From positions 1 to 64,000 of the forward strand of contig UQYK01000001.1 in the NCBI GenBank assembly GCA_900545285.1: DNA of 64,000 bases, in the 5' to 3' direction. Made by a program: the position numbers and the translations under genes. Origin of the DNA: an uncultured Ruminococcus sp. Its GTDB lineage: Bacteria; Bacillota; Clostridia; Oscillospirales; Ruminococcaceae. The notes below the pieces were generated by a model. It was not told the DNA's origin. It saw only the letters and a program-made list of their open reading frames with translations, and did not search any database. Of this stretch, positions 1-8,693 are shown one piece after another (position 1 is the first letter of the stretch; every line of letters begins with the position of its first letter).

Positions 1-66
1 CTCAGTCGGTAGAGCATGCGGCTGTTAACCGCAGGGTCGTTGGTTCGAGTCCAACTGGAGGAGCCA
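1..66 (+). tRNA. tRNA-Asn (GTT), 5' truncated by window edge
   Basis: The D-arm remnant, the anticodon stem-loop with GTT between CTGTTAACC bases, the T-arm (GTTGG/CCAAC around TTCGAGT) and the 3' acceptor strand with encoded CCA are all readable. The first roughly 10 nt lie outside the window. The anticodon reads AAC, asparagine. Confidence 0.95.
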
Positions 67-71
67 GTTGA

Positions 72-100
72 AAGCCATGGATTAAGTTCCATGGCTTTTT
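72..100 (+). terminator. Intrinsic terminator after tRNA-Asn
   Basis: The inverted repeat AAGCCATGGA / TCCATGGCTT is followed by a T-run, a few bases after the tRNA CCA end. Confidence 0.85.
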
Positions 101-142
101 CTGCTTTATACTGCTTTTTTGAGAAAAATTTGAAAAAACCTA

Positions 143-171
143 TTGACAGATAAAATAGAATATGTTATACT
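143..171 (+). promoter_or_regulatory. Sigma-A promoter of the GntR-ABC operon
   Basis: TTGACA (143-148) and TATACT (166-171) are separated by exactly 17 bp. The start codon of the regulator lies about 120 bp downstream. Confidence 0.85.
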
Positions 172-172
172 A

Positions 173-201
173 TATGTGTTGCATGACATGTACAACACAT
201 A
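173..201. promoter_or_regulatory. Perfect inverted repeat, likely GntR/YtrA operator
   Basis: TATGTGTTG (173-181) and CAACACATA (193-201) are perfect reverse complements around an 11-bp spacer, beginning right after the -10 box. This is where a repressor would block initiation. YtrA-subfamily GntR regulators bind such long-spaced palindromes and the first gene of the operon is a YtrA-type regulator, so autoregulation is the natural inference. Confidence 0.7.
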
Positions 202-294
202 CACATCTTGCAACGCAAAAAGCTTTTTTGCAAAAATGTGTGATACTTCACATAATCGGATGGAACATATTTTAAATGGAATGGAGGGTATGCC

Positions 295-702
295 GTGTTC
301 CAGATTGATCCAATGTCCCGAACGCCTGTGTATGAGCAAATTATTCAACAGGTGGAACGATTTGTTCTGACCGGGCTGCTTTTGCCCGGCGGACAGATTC
401 CTTCTGTCCGAAGCGTATCGATGACAAATTCTATCAATCCCCGTACCATTTTAAAGGCGTATACCGATTTGGACAGCCGAGGGTTAATCCAGTCTGTCCC
501 GGGAAAGGGCTATTTTGTTTGTGCAGATGCACAGGAACAACTACTGCAAAAAGGACGTGCAAAGATGAAAGATTTGACGCAACTGGTAACAGAGCTTCTG
601 ATGGCCGGAATTACGCCGGGCGAAATTGAATCTTGCGTGCAGCAGGTGTTTTCCAGCGCTGCACATCAGGAAAATCCAAAGCAAGGAGGAACGCAGGAAT
701 GA
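295..702 (+). CDS. GntR-family (YtrA-type) transcriptional regulator
   Basis: A 135-aa regulator with an N-terminal winged helix (residues about 10-75; the PSVRSVSMTNSINPRTILKAY stretch holds the recognition helix) and only a short helical C-terminus. Such a short tail is typical of the YtrA subfamily, which controls ABC exporters in cis. The start is GTG at 295, six bases after a GGAGGG ribosome-binding site. The gene overlaps the next one as ATGA, so it is translationally coupled to the ABC ATPase. It probably represses its own operon through the palindrome at 173-201. The inducer cannot be read from the sequence; cell-envelope-active compounds are common for the family. Confidence 0.9.
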   Translation: MFQIDPMSRTPVYEQIIQQVERFVLTGLLLPGGQIPSVRSVSMTNSINPRTILKAYTDLDSRGLIQSVPGKGYFVCADAQEQLLQKGRAKMKDLTQLVTELLMAGITPGEIESCVQQVFSSAAHQENPKQGGTQE

Positions 703-1616
703 TTCAAGTTACAAATCTAACGAAGCGTTTTCAGGATTTTACAGCGTTGGAACACGTCACCTGCCATATCGGTTCCGGCTGTATTTACGGCATGGTCGGT
801 TCCAACGGTGCCGGAAAATCCACGTTTTTACGGACGCTATGCGGTGTATATCAGCCGGATGACGGACAGGTGCTGATTGATGGAAAAGCGGTCTGGGATA
901 ATCCGGAAGTGAAACGCCGGATTGCCTATGTTCCGGATGAACTGTACTTCCTGCCCGGAGCCAGCTTGGAGAGAATGGCACGGATGTATGCTTCGCTCTA
1001 TCCGGATTTTGATGCACAGCGTTTTTGGAAACTGTGTGAACAGCTCCAGCTGCCCCGAAAAAAATCACTGGGACAATTTTCAAAGGGAATGCGCCGCCAG
1101 GCAGCAACGATTTTGGCATTGGCTTGCCGGCCGGACTATCTCTTTTTCGATGAGACATTTGACGGTCTGGATCCGGTGATGCGGAATTTTGTCAAGAAGC
1201 TGATCTGTGATGATGTTCTGGAGCGCGGTGCTTCTGCGATTATAACCTCTCATTCCCTCCGGGAACTGGAAGATATCTGCGATCAGCTGGCGTTGCTCCA
1301 TAAGGGCGGCCTTGTGCTGGAAAGCGATATTGAAAACCTGAAAACGTCGCAGTTTAAGATTCAGATTGCCTTCCGGGAGCCTTATGAAAAATCGAAGTTT
1401 GAGGGGATTCGAATTTCCCACTTTGAAAAGAGCGGCAGCGTTTCCAACATGATTGTCAGCGGAGACCGGGATACAATCGTAAAAAAACTGAACGCCATGG
1501 AACCCATTTTGTTAGATGTTTTGCCGCTGTCTCTGGAGGAAGTCTTTACCTATGAGATGGAAACATTGGGATATACATTCCAGATTGACGGCATGACTGA
1601 GGAGGAGCATAAATAA
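699..1616 (+). CDS. ABC transporter ATP-binding protein (YtrB/BcrA type)
   Basis: A 305-aa ATPase. Walker A is GSNGAGKST (about residue 33), the signature is degenerate (FSKGMRRQ instead of LSGGQ), Walker B with the catalytic Glu is LFFDETFDGLD, and the switch His sits in TSHSLREL. After the nucleotide-binding domain there is a C-terminal extension of about 90 residues, as in BcrA/YtrB exporters. The ATG overlaps the stop of the GntR gene, and the stop overlaps the start of the following 53-aa gene, so the four genes form a tight operon. It should energise the permease encoded at 1774-3978. The substrate is unknown. Confidence 0.92.
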   Translation: MIQVTNLTKRFQDFTALEHVTCHIGSGCIYGMVGSNGAGKSTFLRTLCGVYQPDDGQVLIDGKAVWDNPEVKRRIAYVPDELYFLPGASLERMARMYASLYPDFDAQRFWKLCEQLQLPRKKSLGQFSKGMRRQAATILALACRPDYLFFDETFDGLDPVMRNFVKKLICDDVLERGASAIITSHSLRELEDICDQLALLHKGGLVLESDIENLKTSQFKIQIAFREPYEKSKFEGIRISHFEKSGSVSNMIVSGDRDTIVKKLNAMEPILLDVLPLSLEEVFTYEMETLGYTFQIDGMTEEEHK

Positions 1617-1777
1617 TGAAGCGTCTTGAAAAACGTGAATTTTACCGCACGCCTGCACAGCGGCAGGAAGCACGCCGGCAAATGGCTACGTCTGTTTTCC
1701 TGTTGCTTCTGATCATCGGATTGAGTATTGTGTGTGCACTGGCCTATTTTCATGCGAAAGGGGGCGCTCTGGTATGA
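1616..1777 (+). CDS. Small single-pass membrane protein (53 aa)
   Basis: ATG at 1616 overlaps the ATPase stop (TAATG) and its own TGA overlaps the permease ATG, so the gene sits exactly between two coupled genes. The product has a very basic N-terminus (MKRLEKREFYR, then more Arg/Gln) and one hydrophobic segment at about residues 27-45 (SVFLLLLIIGLSIVC), then a short tail. No family was recognised. The coupling and the topology suggest an accessory subunit or stabiliser of the exporter. It is too short to be called by length-filtered gene finders. Confidence 0.75.
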   Translation: MKRLEKREFYRTPAQRQEARRQMATSVFLLLLIIGLSIVCALAYFHAKGGALV

Positions 1778-3978
1778 CGCAGAGAAAGAAAAATCATTGC
1801 TGGGGACTGATTGCGGAAGGATTTCGCCAGTGCCGAACCGTTGGAATTTTGTTTTTGGTGATTATGATTCTGGGGGCTGTGGCAGTTCCGGTGATGGAAT
1901 ATATCAATGCAGGAACAATGGATTCCATCAATGTTGGAAATGCAGAAAAAATGTCCACAACCATCATTTGCAGCTACCCGTCAAGTCATCCGCTATTGCT
2001 GCTGGCTGTGTTTGCGGCACCTCTGATGACACTGATCTTGTTTCATTTTCTGGACAATCGGGCGGCATCTGACTTGTACCATGCACTGCCCCACAAGCGA
2101 ATCACACTGTACGTGTGCTATGTTGTATCTGTACTGCTGTGGGTTTTGATTCTGCTGTTTGGCAGTATGCTGGTGTCACTGATTGTTTGTAAGCTGATTC
2201 CCGGAACCATAATCTATGATGGCATGGTTTCCTATGTACTCGCTGTTTTTCTGGCTGCATTGCTGTTGATGTCCGGCTTGCTGGTTACCATGAGCCTGAC
2301 CGGAACCGTTTTTACCAATGTTTTATTGGCTGGCATCATTTTATTTCTGCCGCGTTTTTGCTGTAAGGTTTTGACTTCTGCCGTTTCTTCCACCATGCCG
2401 TTTTTGATGCAGAGCAGTGAAAGTAATAACTTTTTCCAAAATACTAACAACCTGTTATACAGCTGGGCCAGTGTGCTGATGAACGTCGAGGATGTTTCTG
2501 CGGAACAGGCACTCCATCCCGGCTGGCAGGCGCTGCTGTACACCTTTTTGCTGGCAGTGCTGTATCTGGCAATTGGTTCCTGGCTCTTCTGCCATCGCCG
2601 CAGTGAGGCAGCCGGACAGGCCGCACCTAGCCGCATGCTACAGCATGTATACCGGATTCTCGTGACCATGACCTTTACCATTTTTGTGACCAGTGCGCTA
2701 TATAATACTTTGGAACTTAAAACGATCCGGGAAGACTGGTTTATATATGTTCTTTTCTATGTCGCTGCGGTACTGATCTATTGCATTTATGAACTGATCA
2801 CTACACGGCGGTGGAAAAATCTGTGGAAAGCAATGCCGGGGCTTGCGATTGTGGCGGTGCTCAACGGTGCGATTCTGCTGGGACTGCATACCGCACACAG
2901 CAAAATTATGGCAGATCGGCCGGCGGTACAGGAAATTGAAAGCGTCTCTTTCCGAAACAGCTATGATCATGTGGGCAGCGGCAGCTATTTGTATTACACG
3001 GACTATGTGGGCCAAAACACACAAAATATCAAAATTACAGATCCTACGGCAATTTCTCTGATTTCCTACTATTTTAATGAGAATGTCAAGTGCTTTGAGG
3101 AAGATCCGGACAGCTATTATGAAAAGTACCAGCAGATTCCCTATGACTATGGAAATGCCATGCTGGGTGGTGCGATGACAGAGCGTATGGAAGACCAAAG
3201 CTACGATTGTTATATTGTTACCATCCGGACAAAGAAAAAGGCCATGGATCGTCAGGTATATATTCCGGTAAAGGAAAGCAAAAAGCTGATGGAAATTCTG
3301 AAAAAGGATGCAAATTATGTAGAGGCCTGGAAGACGCTGCCGGATCCGCTGGATGACACAATGACAATGAACTCCTATAACGGAGTGGAACTGTCGGATG
3401 CAGATGTTGCAGAGATTTTTGCCTCCTATCGGGAGGAGATTCAGCAGGCTTCCTTTGACCAGCTGTACAGTACCATGAACAGTTCTGATGATATTGCCGA
3501 CAACATTACCTATAGCTTTTATGAAAAGGGCAGAACATACACGCTTACTTGTCCCATCTCCAACAGCGTTACACCCAAAACAGCCACCCTTTATTATGAA
3601 AAGGTCTATGCGGCGCAGGCAGAATCCCGTGAGATCTATGATCAGGTGGTACAGGGCAAACTGGATGCGATGGTAGACTGCACCATATACAGCGGACAGA
3701 ATACCACGAATGCTGAAATAAAAAACCGCTATCTTTACGGAGATTTTGCAACAGATGAATCTCAAGAAGACCAGAAAGCATTGCAGCAGGTACAGAAATA
3801 TCTGAAAGATGCGCCTGTGATTAGCGGAGAAAGCTATGCTGTGATCTGGATTAATCCGGTATCACAGGACGGCCAGACAATAGAAGAAACCATTTCTATT
3901 ACAGTTCCGGTAGATGAGCAGGTGTTCCTGGATTCGTCATTGCAGCAGTATTTCAATTATGACAGCTATCTGGAATAA
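1774..3978 (+). CDS. ABC transporter permease, large, with soluble C-terminal half
   Basis: A 734-aa protein. I chose ATG 1774, which overlaps the 53-aa gene's stop (ATGA) and is preceded by GGGGG, over an upstream in-frame ATG at 1732. The N-terminal half carries about seven hydrophobic segments typical of ABC-2 type permeases of the YtrC/bacitracin-exporter kind (residues about 20-390). The last roughly 340 residues are hydrophilic and Tyr/Asp-rich, presumably extracytoplasmic. It pairs with the ATPase at 699. Its role is export or sensing of an envelope compound by analogy only; no substrate motif is visible. Confidence 0.8.
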   Translation: MTQRKKNHCWGLIAEGFRQCRTVGILFLVIMILGAVAVPVMEYINAGTMDSINVGNAEKMSTTIICSYPSSHPLLLLAVFAAPLMTLILFHFLDNRAASDLYHALPHKRITLYVCYVVSVLLWVLILLFGSMLVSLIVCKLIPGTIIYDGMVSYVLAVFLAALLLMSGLLVTMSLTGTVFTNVLLAGIILFLPRFCCKVLTSAVSSTMPFLMQSSESNNFFQNTNNLLYSWASVLMNVEDVSAEQALHPGWQALLYTFLLAVLYLAIGSWLFCHRRSEAAGQAAPSRMLQHVYRILVTMTFTIFVTSALYNTLELKTIREDWFIYVLFYVAAVLIYCIYELITTRRWKNLWKAMPGLAIVAVLNGAILLGLHTAHSKIMADRPAVQEIESVSFRNSYDHVGSGSYLYYTDYVGQNTQNIKITDPTAISLISYYFNENVKCFEEDPDSYYEKYQQIPYDYGNAMLGGAMTERMEDQSYDCYIVTIRTKKKAMDRQVYIPVKESKKLMEILKKDANYVEAWKTLPDPLDDTMTMNSYNGVELSDADVAEIFASYREEIQQASFDQLYSTMNSSDDIADNITYSFYEKGRTYTLTCPISNSVTPKTATLYYEKVYAAQAESREIYDQVVQGKLDAMVDCTIYSGQNTTNAEIKNRYLYGDFATDESQEDQKALQQVQKYLKDAPVISGESYAVIWINPVSQDGQTIEETISITVPVDEQVFLDSSLQQYFNYDSYLE

Positions 3979-4015
3979 ACGTATGACATCCTCTTTTCTC
4001 CTTATCCAATAACCG

Positions 4016-4066
4016 AAAATACCGCACCCAAAACCGGAAGCAAACCGGATTGGATGCGGTATTTTC
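4016..4066. terminator. Bidirectional terminator between convergent genes
   Basis: AAAATACCGCA (4016-4026) pairs with TGCGGTATTTT (4055-4065), with T-runs usable in both directions. It lies between the ABC permease (+) and the amidase (-). Confidence 0.8.
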
Positions 4067-4113
4067 ATTGGAGAAAATATATTTCTTATGAAACCGAGCG
4101 AAAGTAAGAGCCT

Positions 4114-5757
4114 TTATGCCAGGCAAAAATATTTTGCCAGAACTGCGGCTTCTGCCTTGGCCATGCGTTCCAGATTGGAATCAATCAGGAGCCATGCGGT
4201 AGCACGGGGATTGGTATGATAGCTGTGTTCCAGCAGAATGCCGGGCACGCCAACCTTTGCCGCGCCGCGGAGAACACCGTAATAGTCGCCGTTCTGTCCC
4301 ACACGGTTCCAGATGGAGCCGCCTTGTGTTGTGCCCATAACCTGGTGCAGGGTGTTGGCCAGTTCCAGGCCTAAGTCGTTCAGCTCCTTGGTAACGGTGC
4401 AGCAGGCCAGCGGGCCGTCTGCTGCCGGATTGTTGCAGGCGTTGCTGTGGATGCTCAGGAACAGGTCGCAGCCGGCAGCTGCCTTGCCGCGAGCTTCTAA
4501 TCCTAAGTCGCCTTTCTGGGTGGGACGTGTGGTAATGACTTCAATGCCGTAGGATTCCAGGGCAGCCTTCAGATAGAGGTGTACCTTCCAGGACATGTCC
4601 GATTCGTAGTAAGCATCATTGACCGGGCTGTGATTGTATTTGCCGTAGTGCCCGGCATCCAGACAGATCTTTACGGTGCGGAGAATGCCGGCATCTGTAA
4701 AGGTGTAGTTCTTACCGTCAATGGACTGCTTTCCTGTAACCATCGCGCCATCAGAGCTGAAATAATAACGATTCGTGTCGATTTCTGCCCATCCGGTCTG
4801 CATTTTTCCGGAACTCAGGAAATAGTACTTCTTGCTGTCTACAGTCTGCCATCCGGTGCGGGTGACACCGTCTGTACCAAAATAATAGGTGCCGTTCTCC
4901 AGCGTCTGCCATCCGGTCTGGAGTTGTCCCTCTTTGGTGAAGTGGTACAGGTTCCCGTCAATGGTTTCCCAGTCATCTGACATGGAACCGTCTGCATTAA
5001 AATGGTACTGCTTGGCATCTACCTGCTGCCAGCCAGTTTCCATGGCATAGGAATCGTCAAAGTAGTAGCGCTTTCCGGTGGTGTCTTCTTCCATCCAGCC
5101 CTTTACCGGAGCGCCGTCCTTGTCATAGTACCAGGTGGCGTTGTCAGAAAAGGTGTAGAAGCCCAGCTGCTGCTGGCCGGTTTTTTCGTCCAGCTGATAG
5201 CGCAGGCCGTCACCGGTTTCTAAAAGGCCGGTTTGCTTGTCGCCGGAAGCATCACTATAGTAGCGGCTGTCATGGTAGAGAATCCATCCGTCCTGGAGCT
5301 TTCCGGTTTCCGGATCGAAATAATGCCGGGCACCGTTGATGGTGCGCCAGCCGGTTTTCTCTGCGCCGGTGTAGTCGAAGAGGTATGTAACCGAATCAAT
5401 GGTCTGATACCCGGTGGCGGCAGCGTAGGTTTCCGGATCGTAATAGTGCCAGGCACCGTCAAAATTCTGCCATCCGGTGCACAAAATTCCGTTTGCATCA
5501 AAGCGGTAGGCAATGCCGTCAATCACCTGTACATCTGTTGCACAGGAACCGTCTGCGTAGCGATAGGTTCTGCCGGAGTCGGTGTCTGTCCACGTGCCGG
5601 AGGCAGTCTGGTCAGTTTCCGTGGTTCCGGTGGCAACCGGTGCGGCTGTTGGTAAGGGCTCTGCCTCTGCGGCGGAAGCGGTGCCGGTGCAGAAGAGGGC
5701 ACCGACAGCTGCTGCACCCAGGGGCAGCAGCACTTGCATCAGTTTCTGCAGTTTCAT
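4114..5757 (-). CDS. Secreted N-acetylmuramoyl-L-alanine amidase with cell-wall-binding repeats
   Basis: 547 aa with an AAAGGA ribosome-binding site and a signal peptide (cleavage near GTASAAEA, residue about 30). From about residue 55 to 360 it carries about 15 repeats of the choline-binding/cell-wall-binding type (GWQ..DG..YYF pattern). The C-terminal Amidase_3 domain (about 360-547) begins KICLDAGH and keeps the zinc/catalytic positions: DAGH, the Glu of YYESDMSW, SIHSN and LLEHSYHTN. It should cut the sugar-stem peptide bond in peptidoglycan. It has its own promoter at 5868-5896. The repeats suggest anchoring to glycans of its own or another cell wall. Confidence 0.9.
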   Translation of the reverse strand: MKLQKLMQVLLPLGAAAVGALFCTGTASAAEAEPLPTAAPVATGTTETDQTASGTWTDTDSGRTYRYADGSCATDVQVIDGIAYRFDANGILCTGWQNFDGAWHYYDPETYAAATGYQTIDSVTYLFDYTGAEKTGWRTINGARHYFDPETGKLQDGWILYHDSRYYSDASGDKQTGLLETGDGLRYQLDEKTGQQQLGFYTFSDNATWYYDKDGAPVKGWMEEDTTGKRYYFDDSYAMETGWQQVDAKQYHFNADGSMSDDWETIDGNLYHFTKEGQLQTGWQTLENGTYYFGTDGVTRTGWQTVDSKKYYFLSSGKMQTGWAEIDTNRYYFSSDGAMVTGKQSIDGKNYTFTDAGILRTVKICLDAGHYGKYNHSPVNDAYYESDMSWKVHLYLKAALESYGIEVITTRPTQKGDLGLEARGKAAAGCDLFLSIHSNACNNPAADGPLACCTVTKELNDLGLELANTLHQVMGTTQGGSIWNRVGQNGDYYGVLRGAAKVGVPGILLEHSYHTNPRATAWLLIDSNLERMAKAEAAVLAKYFCLA

Positions 5758-5833
5758 GCAAAAAATCCTTTCTTTTTTAAAATGTATAAGCGCTCGCGGG
5801 ACATCCTGAAAAAATGTTCCGGGCTGTTCGTGT

Positions 5834-5857
5834 GCGGTACCGGAAATTGCGGTACCG
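5834..5857. repeat. Tandem palindromes GCGGTACCG x2 in the amidase 5' leader
   Basis: GCGGTACCG occurs at 5834-5842 and 5849-5857, 15 bp apart. Each core (CGGTACCG) is itself a perfect palindrome. The pair lies just downstream of the minus-strand promoter of the amidase, in its leader. It may be an operator or an RNA hairpin. Confidence 0.5.
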
Positions 5858-5867
5858 ATATAGTTTT

Positions 5868-5896
5868 ATTTTACAGCAAAATGAAGAATATGTCAA
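5868..5896 (-). promoter_or_regulatory. Promoter of the amidase gene
   Basis: On the minus strand TTGACA (5896-5891) and TAAAAT (5873-5868) are 17 bp apart, about 110 bp upstream of the amidase ATG. Confidence 0.75.
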
Positions 5897-5989
5897 GGAA
5901 ATACCACAGAAAAAAGCGGAAAAGTGCTTGGGATGCGGAAAATTCCATGGATTGTCCCGGAAAAAACGTGGCGCACCGCTGCCGAAACC

Positions 5990-6018
5990 TTGACAGAAGG
6001 TATGGAGAATGCTATAAT
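5990..6018 (+). promoter_or_regulatory. Promoter of the zinc-ribbon membrane protein
   Basis: TTGACA (5990-5995), 17 bp, TATAAT (6013-6018); the ATG follows at 6071. Confidence 0.85.
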
Positions 6019-6070
6019 ATTTTGAAAGAGCCGGATTCCACAGAAGCAATACAAATGGAGGCATCTACAA

Positions 6071-7249
6071 ATGGGAAAAAAAGCAAAAGAAAAGAAATCT
6101 AACGATACGAAAACGGAGCGAGCAGTCAAAAAATCAGGAGCAGGTGCAGTCATTGGCTCAATCCTGTTCTTTTTGCTGACCTTCCTGCTGGCAATTTTGC
6201 TGCTTTGCAGTACGGTTGCCTATGAAACCCTTTCGGCTGACGGCGTATCCAAAGCGATTTCGCAGATGGATTTGTCACAGGCACAGTGGAAGGAAAACGG
6301 AAAAAAACAAAACATGGGGCAGTGGGTTTATGAATGGTATATGCAGGATGCGCCGAATCTGACACCGGAATATGCAGAGGCCGCCCTTGCCAATGAAGAG
6401 ATAAATGGTGCCATTTGTGATTACATTACAGACCTCAGCGCATATCTGACCAAGAAGAGCGATGAAATGCCGGAAGTGCAGGCAGAAACCTTTGCGGATT
6501 TGATGCAGGATGAACTGGCCGGAACGCTGGAAAAGGAAACCGGTGTCCGCTTTGCAGAAACTGACCGGGTTGCGTTCTTGTATGCAACAGAGGATGATGT
6601 GCCGGCCTGGAACCAGGCAGTAGACCGGATTGCCGGACACGGCTTCGGAAAATTTGCAGTGCGGTTTTTCTGCACGCTGCCCGGCGTTGTAACTGCGGCA
6701 GTACTGACCGGAGTCAGCTTTGTGCTGTGGCTGGCCTTTGCCATCAGGAAACATTGGCGAAAGGGTCGGATGCTCACAGCATCCGGTGTGGCAGTTGCCG
6801 TGCCGGGACTGCTGGTTCTGATTGCAGACGGCCTGGTCTTTCTCCTGGCCGGTGCGATGAATGTGTTGGATGACCTGTCCTTTGCCAGAGACGGCCTCAG
6901 TGATCTGCTCCTGCCGTCCCTCTGGTCAGCATTGATTGTTGCTCTGTGCGGGATTATCCCGGCTTCTATCGGCATTTGTATCAATGCAGTCTGCCGGGTA
7001 AAGGCGAAAAAACAGGGACAGGCGGCACCGTTTGTTCCGGAGGCAGCAGAGCCGCAGCCGGAAAAGGTACCGGTTCTGGCCGGCGCAGCACCGGAAAATC
7101 CGGCACCGGCAGGAGAATTTGTCTATTCTCCTGCACCGGAAGGGAAATCGTCGAAGCCAAATGTTCCCGATTCCGGCGTTTGTCCGCACTGCGGCGCGCA
7201 AAATGAACCGGGCAGCAAATTCTGCGGTTCCTGCGGCCAGAAAATGTAA
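6071..7249 (+). CDS. Membrane protein with C-terminal zinc ribbon
   Basis: 392 aa. The first 20 residues are Lys-rich (GKKAKEKKS). A transmembrane segment follows at about 25-48, then an acidic extracytoplasmic region (about 50-195), then three further hydrophobic segments (about 200-310). A Pro/Ala/Glu-rich cytoplasmic linker ends in a zinc ribbon with two CxxC pairs (CPHCGAQNEPGSKFCGSCG). The domain layout is common in Clostridia but I know of no assigned function. hisC follows after 57 bp with no terminator between them, so read-through is likely even though no functional link is evident. Confidence 0.8.
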   Translation: MGKKAKEKKSNDTKTERAVKKSGAGAVIGSILFFLLTFLLAILLLCSTVAYETLSADGVSKAISQMDLSQAQWKENGKKQNMGQWVYEWYMQDAPNLTPEYAEAALANEEINGAICDYITDLSAYLTKKSDEMPEVQAETFADLMQDELAGTLEKETGVRFAETDRVAFLYATEDDVPAWNQAVDRIAGHGFGKFAVRFFCTLPGVVTAAVLTGVSFVLWLAFAIRKHWRKGRMLTASGVAVAVPGLLVLIADGLVFLLAGAMNVLDDLSFARDGLSDLLLPSLWSALIVALCGIIPASIGICINAVCRVKAKKQGQAAPFVPEAAEPQPEKVPVLAGAAPENPAPAGEFVYSPAPEGKSSKPNVPDSGVCPHCGAQNEPGSKFCGSCGQKM

Positions 7250-7306
7250 CGGGTTCTGAGGACCCAGGCACATAAAAAATTGAAATAGTCAGGAAAGTGA
7301 TGAAAA

Positions 7307-8365
7307 ATGAAGCGTTATCTCCAGAACATTCGTCAGGTAGTACCTTATGTACCGGGAGATCAGCCGGATTTTCCGGATATGATCAAGCTGAACACCAATG
7401 AAAATCCGTATCCCCCGGCACCAGGGGTGCAACGTGCCCTGGATTCGAGTAATGCAGAGCAGATGCGGCTGTATCCGGATCCCACCTGCCATCAGTTGAA
7501 TGCGGCCATTGCCAAGGCCTATGGCGTTGCGGAAAATCAGGTGTTTACCGGAGTTGGCTCTGATGATGTGCTGGCTATGATTTTTCAGACCTTTTTCCAA
7601 TCAGATCTGCCGATTTTGTTCCCGGATATTACATATGCCTTTTATCCGGTTTGGTGTGATCTGTTCCGGATTCCCTATGCAGTGCAGCCGCTGGATGAGC
7701 AGTTCCGGATCGTTCCGGACGATTACTGCAAGCCCAACGGGGGAATCATCTTCCCGAATCCTAACGCACCAACGGGCATTGCCCTGGAGCTGGGACAAAT
7801 CGAAGAAATTCTGGAACACAATCCGGAATCCCTCGTGGTTGTAGATGAGGCCTACATTGACTTTGGCGGTCAGTCTGTTCTGCCCCTGCTGTCCAAGTAT
7901 GAGAATCTGCTGGTTGTACAGACATTCTCCAAGTCGCGCTCCATGGCCGGAGAACGAATTGGATTTGCCATTGGTGCACCGGAATTGATCCGGGCAATTC
8001 ATGATGTCAAGTACTCCTTCAACTCCTACACCATGAACCGTTCTGCATTGATGGCTGGAACTGCCGCAGTGGAGGACAGCGCTTATCTGAAAGAAACTAC
8101 GGCAAAAATTATGGCCACCCGGGAGCGGACAAAGCGGGTGCTGGCCGAAATGGGATTCCAGTTCCCGGATTCCAAGAGCAACTTCCTCTTTGTTACACAC
8201 CCGGACTGCGACGCACATGCGCTGTTTGAAGCACTGCGGCAGGCACACATTTTTGTGCGCTGGTTTGACGCGCCGCGGATTCGCAACTATCTCCGGATTT
8301 CCATTGGAACCGATGCACAGATGGATGCCCTCTTTGCCTTCCTGAAAACCTACCTGAAAAAATAA
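7307..8365 (+). CDS. hisC: Histidinol-phosphate aminotransferase
   Basis: 352 aa, a fold-type I PLP aminotransferase that converts histidinol phosphate and 2-oxoglutarate to imidazole-acetol phosphate and glutamate. Visible motifs: KLNTNENPYP at the N-terminus, PNPNAPTG, VVDEAYIDFG, and the Schiff-base Lys in QTFSKSRSMAGERIGF (about residue 208). The length is normal for HisC. The ribosome-binding site is AGGAAAG. The gene stands apart from any his operon here, and HisC-like enzymes can also accept aromatic amino acids, so the substrate is inferred from sequence alone. Confidence 0.88.
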   Translation: MKRYLQNIRQVVPYVPGDQPDFPDMIKLNTNENPYPPAPGVQRALDSSNAEQMRLYPDPTCHQLNAAIAKAYGVAENQVFTGVGSDDVLAMIFQTFFQSDLPILFPDITYAFYPVWCDLFRIPYAVQPLDEQFRIVPDDYCKPNGGIIFPNPNAPTGIALELGQIEEILEHNPESLVVVDEAYIDFGGQSVLPLLSKYENLLVVQTFSKSRSMAGERIGFAIGAPELIRAIHDVKYSFNSYTMNRSALMAGTAAVEDSAYLKETTAKIMATRERTKRVLAEMGFQFPDSKSNFLFVTHPDCDAHALFEALRQAHIFVRWFDAPRIRNYLRISIGTDAQMDALFAFLKTYLKK

Positions 8366-8400
8366 GCATCCGGATCCAGGATGCTACAAATCAAATTCAA

Positions 8401-8440
8401 AAAGCACAGCTGAAAACGATTTCTTTCAGCTGTGCTTTTT
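8401..8440 (+). terminator. Terminator after hisC
   Basis: AAAGCACAGCTGAAA pairs with TTTCAGCTGTGCTTT and runs into TTTTT. Confidence 0.9.
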
Positions 8441-8506
8441 CTTGCCTGTAGAGAAATGCATTAGCAAACATCTTTCTCAAGAACTAGCAGATAAAGTGCT
8501 TACCTA

Positions 8507-8533
8507 TTAGCACTCGACTGAACGGAGCGCTAA
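8507..8533. promoter_or_regulatory. CIRCE element (HrcA operator)
   Basis: TTAGCACTC (8507-8515), 9 bp, GAGCGCTAA (8525-8533). This is the TTAGCACTC-N9-GAGTGCTAA consensus with one mismatch. A partly matching half-site, AGTGCTTA, lies just upstream at 8495-8502. The next gene is an Hsp20 gene at 8694, so heat-shock control by HrcA is expected. Confidence 0.9.
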
Positions 8534-8693
8534 TTTTCATCTAGTTTTCACAGAACAATCATCAATCTATTAGAAACCGGGGGTAATATAATACTTGTAA
8601 ACGGAAAGGGAACACGGAAGATGGAAGAGATGTGAAACGTGTACCGATTCGGATACAATTCATCTGATCGAAACTTTTTAGGAGGTATGCTTT

